64,000 nt of DNA from Leisingera sp. ANG-M1. GTDB taxonomy: Bacteria > Pseudomonadota > Alphaproteobacteria > Rhodobacterales > Rhodobacteraceae. The notes under the pieces are model-generated. The model saw only the letters and a list, made by a program, of their open reading frames with translations. It ran no database searches and was not told the origin of the DNA. This document shows positions 26,621-34,383 of this stretch, one piece after another; the first letter of the stretch is position 1; each line of letters starts with the position of its first letter. A program made the position numbers and the translations under genes. The DNA is taken from NCBI RefSeq assembly GCF_000813745.1, contig NZ_JWLC01000013.1, positions 125,498 through 189,497 on the forward strand. Reading direction: 5' to 3'.

Positions 26621-27212
26621 ACTGGCTGTCCTCTTTGGCGTGATAGGTAAAGGCTTCAATTGAGTCCTGAATCGACTCCAGCAGCGCATCGCAGTTGATT
26701 TCGCACTCGGAACTGCCAATGCGCAGATAGGCCTGGCCTGGTGTCAGGGCACCGTCTTCCTGCACCGTGACCGGTACCGAAAAATTCTCCGGCAGCAGGT
26801 TCCGCACCGTGGCGCCTTCGCCGGGGGAAACCACGATCCGCATCGGCTGATCGGTCTGCCCCTTGGCCAATTCGGCAAGCTGATCAACGATGTGATGGCC
26901 AAAGGAAGCGGCCATTGCATCGGGCAGGATAGCGCTGGTCAGAACCTTGAACATGGGGTCCAGCGAATCAAGCAGCTGGCTTTGCGCCTCGTGGTAGGTA
27001 AAGCTGAGATCCTCCAGGGAATTGGCGAGTTCGGCGGAGATCCGGCTGGTCTCCTGATCCTTGGCTGTCACCGCATCATCCCATCCGGCGCTGTAGCCCT
27101 TTTCAAAGGATTCCAGGCGCTGTTCTTCTATGACTTCCTCGGAGACGGCAGGCACGGCCGGTTCTGCCGGGGTGCTGAACCCGAAGTCTTCCAGCAAATG
27201 GGCAATTGTCAT
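26613..27212 (-). CDS. fliH: FliH-like export ATPase regulator
   Basis: Likely negative regulator and docking partner of the export ATPase FliI, which is encoded 16 kb away at 43.5 kb. The 199-residue protein has no membrane helix. It has an acidic N-terminus, a central helical or coiled region (about 35-95) containing FEKGYSAGWDDA, and a C-terminal part with LRIGSSECEINCDALLESI typical of the FliH/YscL family. One-base overlap with the fliF stop, eight-base overlap with fliN. The call rests on position as well as sequence. Confidence 0.8.
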   Translation of the reverse strand: MTIAHLLEDFGFSTPAEPAVPAVSEEVIEEQRLESFEKGYSAGWDDAVTAKDQETSRISAELANSLEDLSFTYHEAQSQLLDSLDPMFKVLTSAILPDAMAASFGHHIVDQLAELAKGQTDQPMRIVVSPGEGATVRNLLPENFSVPVTVQEDGALTPGQAYLRIGSSECEINCDALLESIQDSIEAFTYHAKEDSQYG

Positions 27213-28882
27213 CAGGCCTGCTCCTTATTCTCTTCCAGCCAGCCGCGCAGGATCTGGACGGTTTCCTCCTGCCGTTCGCCGATCAGGTTGCGTAGGCGGT
27301 CGACCGGATCGTCCGAGCCGCCGCCCAGTGCTCCCAGGCCAGCAGCGCCCATCATGTCGCCCGCACCCATGGTGGGAAGGCCGCCCATCGGTTCAAACTG
27401 GCCGTCGCCGCTGTCGATTTCGCCGTCCAGCGCGAGGCCTGCACCCAGATCCGGTGCCGTCATGAAGCCGCCGTCGCCGCCGGGGCCGGGCAGGCCGGGC
27501 AGCCCGCCGTCGTCCGGCCCAGGCAGGGCAGCAACCGGCGTTGCCTGATTCGACAGGATCGGACGCACCACGAACAGGCCCAGGATCAGGCTGACAATGG
27601 CCAGCGCTGCAATCTGAATCAGCGACATCGCGTCAAAATAGAGGTTGTCCATGAAGGAGGACGACGCCACAGACCCTTGCGGCTCCACGGCCGGCAGTTC
27701 CATTGACTTGAGGGTGATTACGTCGCCGCGCTCTGCGTCAAAGCCGACAGCGGCAGAGATCAGCTCGCGCATGGCAGCCAGCTCCTCTTCCGGCCGGGGC
27801 TGGAAAACAGTTTCGCCGGCATCATTAGTGGCAGCGGTTCCGTTCACAAGCACCGCAACGGTCAGGCGCTTGATGGCACCAGGGCCGCGGACGATTTCTT
27901 TTTCGGTTTCCGAGATCTCATAGTTGATCCGCTCCCGGGTCGCGCTGGTGTTTGCCTTGGAACCCTGGCCGGAGGCCGCATCGCCATCGGGGATATTGGA
28001 GGCCACGGTCACTTCGCCGGACTGGTTGCTGGAAGAATCGGCACGTTCCTCCACATCGGTGCTGACCGCGACGCGGCTTTTCGGATCCACTCGCTTCTCG
28101 CGGATCGACTCAGTGTCGGTGACGGTTTCAACACTGACTTCAACCACGGCATTGCCCTGGCCGACGCGGGCTTCGACCAGCCGCATGACCCGTTCGCGAA
28201 TCGTCTGCGAGCGGTCGTCTGTCCCGGCCCCGGCCGCGGCGGTTGCATCGGTTGAACCAATCAGCGCGCCATTGGCATCGATCACTGCGACATTCTCAAC
28301 TGCAAGGCCGGTAACGGCGGAGGCAATCAGAAAGCGGATTGCATTGGCCTGCGGCGGTGTGATCGGCGAGCCCATCGGCACAATCGAAACCGATGCGGTG
28401 GGTTCAACCGTCCGCTGGAAAGGATTCGAGCCGGTGTTGGCGATATGCACCCGCGCCTGGCTGACATGCGGGCTGGCGACGATGGTGCGGGCCAGTTCGC
28501 CTTCCTTGGCGCGCCAGTAGGCTGCATCAAACATCTGCGATGTTGTGCCAAAGCCGCTGAGCGAATCGAGGAGCTCGTAGCCCTTGCCGCCATTAGCGGG
28601 CAGGCCTTCGCTGGCCAGCGTCATCCGCAGTTCGTCACGCCGCGTTGACGGCACGTAGATCGAGCCGCCGCGTACTTCATACTGTGTGCCGCGCTGTTCC
28701 AGCGCCCGCACCACATCCCCAGCCGAACCGCTTTCCAGCCCGGCGTAGAGCAGAGTCATTGTTGGCTTGCTTGCCACATGGGACATCGCGAAAACGCTGA
28801 GAATCATGATCACCGTGGCACCCACTGCAATCACGCGCTTGCGCATGTCCATTTCTGCCCAGACATTCTTGATCTGCTGCAC
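27212..28882 (-). CDS. fliF: Flagellar MS-ring protein FliF
   Basis: Inner-membrane MS ring on which the flagellum is built. I place the start at GTG 28880-28882 (VQQIKNVWAEMD), which has GGAGG five bases upstream; an ATG at 28921 would add 13 non-conserved residues. 556 residues: first transmembrane helix about 18-38, secretin-like ring modules with EGLPANGGKGYELLDS, and a second helix about 430-452 (ALAIVSLILGLFVVRPIL). A Gly/Pro-rich stretch precedes a C-terminal tail with DPVDRLRNLIGERQEETVQILRGWL, where FliG would bind. First gene of the minus-strand operon. Confidence 0.95.
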   Translation of the reverse strand: MQQIKNVWAEMDMRKRVIAVGATVIMILSVFAMSHVASKPTMTLLYAGLESGSAGDVVRALEQRGTQYEVRGGSIYVPSTRRDELRMTLASEGLPANGGKGYELLDSLSGFGTTSQMFDAAYWRAKEGELARTIVASPHVSQARVHIANTGSNPFQRTVEPTASVSIVPMGSPITPPQANAIRFLIASAVTGLAVENVAVIDANGALIGSTDATAAAGAGTDDRSQTIRERVMRLVEARVGQGNAVVEVSVETVTDTESIREKRVDPKSRVAVSTDVEERADSSSNQSGEVTVASNIPDGDAASGQGSKANTSATRERINYEISETEKEIVRGPGAIKRLTVAVLVNGTAATNDAGETVFQPRPEEELAAMRELISAAVGFDAERGDVITLKSMELPAVEPQGSVASSSFMDNLYFDAMSLIQIAALAIVSLILGLFVVRPILSNQATPVAALPGPDDGGLPGLPGPGGDGGFMTAPDLGAGLALDGEIDSGDGQFEPMGGLPTMGAGDMMGAAGLGALGGGSDDPVDRLRNLIGERQEETVQILRGWLEENKEQA

Positions 28883-28940
28883 ATTAACCTCCGTCGCACC
28901 GGCGTTCTGTCCGGCGTGCAACCTTTTTGACGGATCGGCC

Positions 28941-28955
28941 TTAACATTCGGTTAG
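28941..28955. promoter_or_regulatory. CtrA-like box between divergent fliF and fliL
   Basis: TTAA (28941-28944), 7 bases, TTAG (28952-28955): one mismatch to the CtrA consensus, 47 bases from the fliL start and about 60 from the fliF start, so it could serve both directions. Confidence 0.6.
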
Positions 28956-29001
28956 TTCCTCGCAGGTTATGAAGAAGCTGCACGACGTTTTAGGGATAGC
29001 C

Positions 29002-29526
29002 ATGACAGACGCTGCAGTAGATACGGAAGCAGAAGCCCCGGCCAAGAAAAGCAAACTGCCCCTCATCATCGGGGTGGTGCTGGCGCTGGTAGGGGCGGGC
29101 GGAGGATTCTTCGCCGTTCAGTCAGGCCTTCTTCCCTTTGGTCAGAAAGCAGCGCCAGAACCGGCGCCTGCGGCCGAAGCGGCGCCAGAAGGCGTGGACA
29201 ATGGTGAGACGGCGGAGGATATCGCCAATCTTGCCTTTATCGAAATGGACCCGATTGTGATTACCCTGCGCAAAGCCAGCGGTATCAAGCATTTGCGGTT
29301 CCGCGCGCAACTTGAGGTCGATCTTGCCCATCAGGCCGAGGTCGAGAAAATCCTCCCGCGGGTTATCGATGTCCTGAACAGCTATCTAAGAGCATTGGAG
29401 CTTGAGGATCTGACCGATCCGATGGCGCTGCCGAAACTGAGAGCGCAGATGCTGCGGCGGATCAATATTGCCACCGGCCAGGGCCGGGTGCGCGATCTGC
29501 TGATCATGGATTTCGTACTGAACTAG
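29002..29526 (+). CDS. fliL: Flagellar basal body-associated protein FliL (copy 1)
   Basis: Bitopic inner-membrane protein that surrounds and supports stators. Start at ATG 29002, which follows an AGGGA Shine-Dalgarno; an ATG at 28969 has weaker support. The 174 residues comprise a short cytoplasmic tail, one transmembrane helix (about 20-40: LPLIIGVVLALVGAGGGFF), an Ala/Pro/Glu-rich linker and the FliL domain ending TGQGRVRDLLIMDFVLN. Followed after nine bases by the bitopic coiled-coil gene. A second FliL homologue is at 38.8 kb. Confidence 0.93.
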   Translation: MTDAAVDTEAEAPAKKSKLPLIIGVVLALVGAGGGFFAVQSGLLPFGQKAAPEPAPAAEAAPEGVDNGETAEDIANLAFIEMDPIVITLRKASGIKHLRFRAQLEVDLAHQAEVEKILPRVIDVLNSYLRALELEDLTDPMALPKLRAQMLRRINIATGQGRVRDLLIMDFVLN

Positions 29527-29535
29527 GAGGACAGG

Positions 29536-29982
29536 ATGGACATTATTGCTGATATCCTGCTTGCGGCCGGAGCGCTGGGCGCCGGATTCTATTGCCTGGT
29601 GCTGTCGCGCCGGCTGAAACGCTTCAATGACCTGGAAAAAGGCGTAGGCGGTGCGGTGGCCGTGCTGTCCGCCCAGGTGGATGATCTGAACAAGTCGCTG
29701 CAAGCGGCGCAGCAGGTGTCGGACGGCTCCAGCAAGGCGCTGCAGCAGCTGACCGGCCGCGCCGAATCGGTGGCGCAGCGGCTGGAACTGATGATGGCCT
29801 CGATGCACGACATACCCGAGGCTGCAGCCGCAGCTCCGGCGGCGCAGGCCGGCTCTGAAGACGAAGCGATGGCGGCGGCCTATGAAGCCGATTCGCAGCC
29901 CGCAGCGGACGAGGCGGAAGAAGCCAAACCTTCGGGGCTGATGTTCGTGCGCCACAACCGCAGCCAGAACCGGGTGGCGTGA
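29536..29982 (+). CDS. Bitopic coiled-coil protein downstream of fliL (flagellar accessory)
   Basis: Not confidently named. The 148-residue protein has one N-terminal transmembrane helix (about 4-24, MDIIADILLAAGALGAGFY) and a charged stop-transfer segment SRRLKRF. A coiled coil follows (about 35-90, with LSAQVDDLNKSLQAAQQV and GRAESVAQRLELM), then an Ala/Glu-rich tail ending in basic HNRSQNRVA. It has a perfect AGGAGG ribosome site, sits between fliL and the MotE-like gene and overlaps the latter by four bases. Position and layout recall PflI/MotF-type bitopic motor proteins of other alphaproteobacteria; that link is inference. Confidence 0.7.
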   Translation: MDIIADILLAAGALGAGFYCLVLSRRLKRFNDLEKGVGGAVAVLSAQVDDLNKSLQAAQQVSDGSSKALQQLTGRAESVAQRLELMMASMHDIPEAAAAAPAAQAGSEDEAMAAAYEADSQPAADEAEEAKPSGLMFVRHNRSQNRVA

Positions 29983-30596
29983 TGGCGAAGGGAGCGAAGA
30001 AATCCAAGCGCTTGCGGCGCGGCGGCACGCTGATGATGCTGGCGGTTCTGCTGATGGGCTCCGCCGCGGTGCGGCTGGGCCTTGAGGCCGGACCGGCGAT
30101 CGCCCGTGAAGTCGCGAGTCTGCAGCAGCCGGGCGGCGGGGAGATGGAGCACAAGGGGGAGACCCCCATGAGCAAAATGCCCTCCTCGGCGGAATTGCAA
30201 ACGATGCTGGCTGCCTTTCAGGAGCGGGAGAAGGCTCTGGCCGCCCGCGAGGCGGAACTTCAGGACCGGTTGAAAGCGCTGGAAATTGCCGATCAGGCGA
30301 TCGAGCAGAAGCTGGCGGCATTGCAGGAAGCCGAGGAGAAGCTGCGGGCAACCCTGGCTTTGGCCGATGGCGCGACCGAGGCGGATGTGACCCGGCTGAC
30401 AACGGTTTACGAGCAGATGAAGCCCAAGGAGGCCGCGGCCTTGTTCGAGGAAATGGATCCCGGCTTTGCTGCGGGTTTCCTCGCCCGGATGCAGCCAGAG
30501 GCAGCGGCGGGAATCATGGCGGGCCTGAGCCCGGAAGCCGCCTATACCATCAGCGTGGTTCTGGCTGGCCGCAACGGGGCGGTGCCCAAGGAGTGA
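29979..30596 (+). CDS. MotE-like protein (MgtE-N-type domain), motor accessory
   Basis: 205 residues: a basic N-terminus, one hydrophobic helix (about 15-33) that could be a signal anchor, a coiled coil (about 70-125, ALAAREAELQDRLKALE) and a C-terminal helical domain (about 130-198, VYEQMKPKEAAALFEEMDP then MAGLSPEAAYTISVVL) of the MgtE N-terminal type. In Sinorhizobium MotE has this layout and acts as periplasmic chaperone of MotC. The MgtE channel itself is excluded, as there are no pore helices. ATGA overlap with the upstream gene and 78 bases before motA support a motor role. Confidence 0.75.
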   Translation: MMAKGAKKSKRLRRGGTLMMLAVLLMGSAAVRLGLEAGPAIAREVASLQQPGGGEMEHKGETPMSKMPSSAELQTMLAAFQEREKALAAREAELQDRLKALEIADQAIEQKLAALQEAEEKLRATLALADGATEADVTRLTTVYEQMKPKEAAALFEEMDPGFAAGFLARMQPEAAAGIMAGLSPEAAYTISVVLAGRNGAVPKE

Positions 30597-30611
30597 CTTG
30601 GGCGCGCGGGC

Positions 30612-30626
30612 TTAGTCTTTCCTTAG
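30612..30626 (+). promoter_or_regulatory. CtrA-like box upstream of motA
   Basis: TTAG (30612-30615), 7 bases, TTAG (30623-30626): two mismatches to TTAA-N7-TTAA, 49 bases before the motA start and within a short AT-rich gap. Confidence 0.45.
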
Positions 30627-30674
30627 GAAGACTCGCCTAATCTTATAAAAACCAATGGAATTCGGAGTGGACCT

Positions 30675-31544
30675 ATGATCGGGATTGTAGGCATTGCGGT
30701 GATCTTTGCCATGGTGTTCGGCGGATATCTTCTGGCCGGCGGCAAGATGGGGATTATTCTTAAATCGCTGCCGTTTGAGATGATGATGATTGGCGGCGCT
30801 GCGGTCGGGGCCTTCTTGCTTGGCAACGACATGGGCGGTGTCAAACACACGGTCAAGGACGTCGGCAAGGTCTTCAAAGGCCCGAAATGGAAGCCGGATG
30901 ACTACCGCGACCTCCTGTGCCTGCTGTTTGCCCTGATCCGCATTGCGCGGGCCAATCCGGTCGAAGTGGAACAGCATATTGAGGACCCGGAAAACTCGTC
31001 TGTTTTCAATAAGTACCCCAAGATCCTGGCCGACAAGGAAGCGGTGAACCTGATCTGCGACACCATGCGCTCGGCGTCGATGAACTATGACGATCCGCAT
31101 CAGGTGGAGGAAGTTCTGGAGAAGCGCATGGAGGCCAACCTGCATCACGCGCTGCATTCCAGCCACGCGCTGCAGACTATGGCGGACGGCCTTCCGGCGC
31201 TTGGGATTGTTGCGGCGGTGCTTGGCGTGATCAAAACCATGGCCTCGATCGACCAGCCGCCGGAGGTGCTGGGTAAAATGATCGGCGGCGCGCTTGTGGG
31301 CACCTTCCTTGGCGTGTTCCTGGCCTACGGTCTTGTCGCCCCATTTGCCGGCAAGGTGAAAGCCGTGATCGAAGAGGATGCGCATTTCTACCAGCTGATC
31401 CGCGAAGTGCTGGTGGCCAATCTGCACAACCATGCCGCTGCGATTTGCATCGAAGTCGGCCGTCAAAATACTCCGTCTCATATCCGCCCCGGTTTCTCGG
31501 AGCTTGAAGAGGCGCTCAAATCGGTGAAACAGGACGCAGCATGA
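30675..31544 (+). CDS. motA: Flagellar motor stator protein MotA
   Basis: Proton-channel stator subunit, four membrane helices. 289 residues with MotA hallmarks: an N-terminal helix (GIAVIFAMVFGGYLLAGG) and a large cytoplasmic loop with charged residues for FliG contact. The conserved Pro lies in GLPALGIVAAVLGVIKTM, and GGALVGTFLGVFLAYGLVAPF follows. Alphaproteobacterial length. Overlaps the following large periplasmic protein gene by four bases, so the two are coupled. motB is separate at 19.3 kb. Confidence 0.96.
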   Translation: MIGIVGIAVIFAMVFGGYLLAGGKMGIILKSLPFEMMMIGGAAVGAFLLGNDMGGVKHTVKDVGKVFKGPKWKPDDYRDLLCLLFALIRIARANPVEVEQHIEDPENSSVFNKYPKILADKEAVNLICDTMRSASMNYDDPHQVEEVLEKRMEANLHHALHSSHALQTMADGLPALGIVAAVLGVIKTMASIDQPPEVLGKMIGGALVGTFLGVFLAYGLVAPFAGKVKAVIEEDAHFYQLIREVLVANLHNHAAAICIEVGRQNTPSHIRPGFSELEEALKSVKQDAA

Positions 31545-33991
31545 TCTGGCGCGCACTTGCCACTGCAGCCGCAATTCTGACGGCTGGCGCCGTCTCGGCG
31601 CAGACGATTGTGACCCGCTCGGGTGAGCACAATGGGTTCACGCGCCTGGTCATGCGCCTGCCGGGCGGTGCCGACTGGTCGCTGACGCAAAGCGGTAAAT
31701 CGGCGACGGTGAACATCGATGCGCCGGATGTGGAGTTTGACACCTCCCGGGTGTTCAACCTTATCCCGCGCACACGCCTGCAATCGCTTGGGCAAAACGG
31801 GCCTGGCCAGCCGCTGCGGCTGCAGCTGGGGTGTGAATGCACCGTTACCTCCTATGTACAGGAGGACGGCTATCTGGTTGTCGATATCCGCGATGGCGGG
31901 CTGCCGCCCTCAGAGAATCAATATTCGGTAGGCAGCAGTGTTCTCCCGCTTACGCCGCCGTCTTCGCAAAGCGGCTACCGGTTCAATTTTTCCCAGTCGG
32001 CGGCGGCAGATGCGCGGATGGCGCTGGAGATTGCGGCGGCCATTACCGGTCAGGCCGCTCCGGGACAGACCGTCAAGCCCCAGGATCAGAGCGCTGTGCC
32101 TGATGCTGAGACCGCGGCTGAAGAAGAACCGCCGCAGGAATCTGTGTCCCTGCCTTTAGACGGGAACGGGTTCCCGAAAGACGAAGAAACTGCCGCTGAC
32201 GAGGCAGCTCCAGGGCTTCCGGAAACCGGCATGCTGCTGAACATGGAAGAGACCGAGCGCGCCGCAGTGGTGCGGGAATCGGAACAGCGGCTGCTGCAGC
32301 AGATCGGCAGGGCTGCGAATCAAGGCCTTCTCAGCGTGGCCGCCGATGGGATCCCTGAGGCGGATGATACAGCAGGGCTTGACCCGTTGGGGCGTTCAGA
32401 CAGGCCTTTGAATCCGCTGGATCATATCTCCGTCACCTCCGCAATCGACCGCGAGACCGGGCTGATGGCCGCCTTGTCAGACGGCAGCGGCAAACCGGAT
32501 CACTGCCTGGCAGACCGCGACGTCGCGATCCACAACTGGGGCAATGAACGCCCGTTTGCAGATCAGCTCGGACCGCTGCGCGGAGCGCTTGTCCGGGAGT
32601 TTGACGACGTGAACCCGGCAAGTGTTTATGCGCTGGCGCGGCTCTATCTGTTCTTTGGCTTTGGTGCCGAGGCCCGGTCCATTCTGACAATTCTGCCTCC
32701 TGAAGAGCAGGCCAGCCAGGAAGCCGCGCTTCTGGAAGCTATGGCCATGATGATGGATGGCGCCGTCCTCCCGGTTAACAATCCGTTCTCCGGGCAGCAG
32801 GGCTGCGAAGGCCATGGCGCGTTCTGGGGTGCCTTGGCCGACGGAACCGTTAAGAAAAGCGCAAATACCGATGCCATGCAGCAGGCCTTCTCGAAGATGC
32901 CGACACATTTGCGGGTGCATCTGGGGCCTCGGTTGAGCCAGATGTTTGCTGAAGCCGGAGAGCATCATGTTGCCGAGGCGGTGCTGCGGGCGGTGGACCG
33001 GACCGGGGTTGAGGATGTGCCGGAAATCAACCTGGCTGAGGCCGCGATCGCCGAGCTGAAGGGTGACACTGAAAAAGTGGCCGAAGAACTTACCAGCGAG
33101 GTTGCCGAGCGGACAGGTAACGCTCCTGCGGCGCTGATTGATCTGGTCGCTTTGTCGGTCAAGGAGCGCAAGGCGCTGTCGCCGGATGTTCCGGATCTGA
33201 TCGCTTCCTACGAGCTGGAAAACCGCGAGACCGAGCTGGGCGCGCAGCTGCGTCAGGCGCAGGTCGCCTCGCTGGCGCTGATGGGGCAGTTCCACGACGC
33301 GTTCCAGGAACTGAAAAGCCTGACCGAGCGTGACGGGCCCAAGGCACGGACTGCTGCAATCGAGCCGCTGATGCTGCTTTTGACGGAACGTGCGGATGAT
33401 GTGACTTTCTTGCAATATGCGCTGGTGTTCGCGGGGCAGACTACGGCGGCTGAAGCTGCCCCGGTTGCGGTCCCGGTGGCCCGCCGCCTGCTGGACCTTG
33501 GGTTTGCCGAGCAAGCAGAGAGCCTTCTGACCAAGCTTTCGCTGGAGCCGGAGGATGAAACCCGCCGCCTGATGATGGCTGAGGCCGCGCTGGTAATGGA
33601 CAAACCGCACCGGGCGCTTGTTGAACTGATGGGCCTGGAAGGATCTGATGCCAACCGGATCCGGGCCGAGGCGCTGTGGCGCAATGGCGAATATGACCGG
33701 GCGGGTGAGTATCTATTGGCCGAGGATGAGGCCAATGCAGCAGCCCGCGGGTTCTGGCATTCCGAGAACCTTGAAGCCATCGAAGCCATTGAAGATGGCG
33801 AGGACGCTCAGTTCGGAGCGGTTGCTTCGGTCACCACACAGATTGGCGAAACGGCGCAGGATCCTGAAGGGCTGACACCGCTGGCCCATGCACGGGCGCT
33901 GGTCGAAAGCAGCGAAGGAACCAGAGGCGGTATCACCGATTTGCTCAATCAAGTTGGAACCGGCCTGGGCGATACCGAAGAAAGTCAGTGA
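31541..33991 (+). CDS. Large periplasmic repeat protein coupled to motA (flagellar motor accessory)
   Basis: Unrecognised family. 816 residues with a signal peptide (MIWRALATAAAILTAGAVSA, cleavage near residue 20) and a beta-rich N-terminal domain (about 21-125) reminiscent of AMIN-type cell-wall modules. An acidic low-complexity linker follows (about 170-240), then a long helical region (about 340-800) with TPR-like repeats such as YALARLYLFFGFGAEARSIL and RIRAEALWRNGEYDRAGEYL. Translationally coupled to motA (ATGA) and followed by a terminator. It could play the part of MotC or MotK, periplasmic proteins needed for rotation in other alphaproteobacteria; that is inference from position and localisation. 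Confidence 0.7.
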   Translation: MIWRALATAAAILTAGAVSAQTIVTRSGEHNGFTRLVMRLPGGADWSLTQSGKSATVNIDAPDVEFDTSRVFNLIPRTRLQSLGQNGPGQPLRLQLGCECTVTSYVQEDGYLVVDIRDGGLPPSENQYSVGSSVLPLTPPSSQSGYRFNFSQSAAADARMALEIAAAITGQAAPGQTVKPQDQSAVPDAETAAEEEPPQESVSLPLDGNGFPKDEETAADEAAPGLPETGMLLNMEETERAAVVRESEQRLLQQIGRAANQGLLSVAADGIPEADDTAGLDPLGRSDRPLNPLDHISVTSAIDRETGLMAALSDGSGKPDHCLADRDVAIHNWGNERPFADQLGPLRGALVREFDDVNPASVYALARLYLFFGFGAEARSILTILPPEEQASQEAALLEAMAMMMDGAVLPVNNPFSGQQGCEGHGAFWGALADGTVKKSANTDAMQQAFSKMPTHLRVHLGPRLSQMFAEAGEHHVAEAVLRAVDRTGVEDVPEINLAEAAIAELKGDTEKVAEELTSEVAERTGNAPAALIDLVALSVKERKALSPDVPDLIASYELENRETELGAQLRQAQVASLALMGQFHDAFQELKSLTERDGPKARTAAIEPLMLLLTERADDVTFLQYALVFAGQTTAAEAAPVAVPVARRLLDLGFAEQAESLLTKLSLEPEDETRRLMMAEAALVMDKPHRALVELMGLEGSDANRIRAEALWRNGEYDRAGEYLLAEDEANAAARGFWHSENLEAIEAIEDGEDAQFGAVASVTTQIGETAQDPEGLTPLAHARALVESSEGTRGGITDLLNQVGTGLGDTEESQ

Positions 33992-34016
33992 ACAGGCAGC
34001 CTGTTTGCAGCCGTTT

Positions 34017-34045
34017 GGCCGTCCCTTCCGGGGCGGCCTTTGCTT
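34017..34045 (+). terminator. Rho-independent terminator after the motA operon
   Basis: GGCCGTCCC (34017-34025) pairs with GGGGCGGCC (34030-34038), nine pairs with one G-T wobble and loop TTCC, followed by TTTGCTTTT. Confidence 0.85.
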
Positions 34046-34383
34046 TTGATGATAACACTTTGTCAACCGGCGGCCGGTAACGTGAAGACCGGGTGAATCC
34101 TGATTTGGAACGGGCAGAATGCCGGAAAACTATTCAATACCTTGCCTGCAAAGGCTGATTCTGCGTGGATCATGCGCAGAACGCGGGGCTGTGCATTTTG
34201 CCGGTGCGGCCCGAAAACGCTTCAGAACGGTTGCCATTGCTTTGCCTGCTGCGGCGGGGACTGCGCGATACAGGCTGCTGGCCTTTGGGTCTGGCGGCGC
34301 GGCTGATCTGACCCAGGCTCCTGCTCCGGTCCGCTTGCCGCAGGTTCTCCCAATAAGTAACCGCAATACATGGGGCCCGACCT
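34046..34383. other. Intergenic region upstream of flhA
   Basis: About 340 bases with no gene I can support. One 90-codon frame (34119-34391) overlaps the flhA start and has no family features. No TTAA-N7-TTAA box was found here, unlike other flagellar upstream regions. It probably holds the flhA promoter. Confidence 0.5.

Noticed and set aside
29979-30596. Magnesium transporter MgtE
   Set aside because: Only an MgtE-N-type domain is present; there are no channel helices, and the flagellar context fits MotE.
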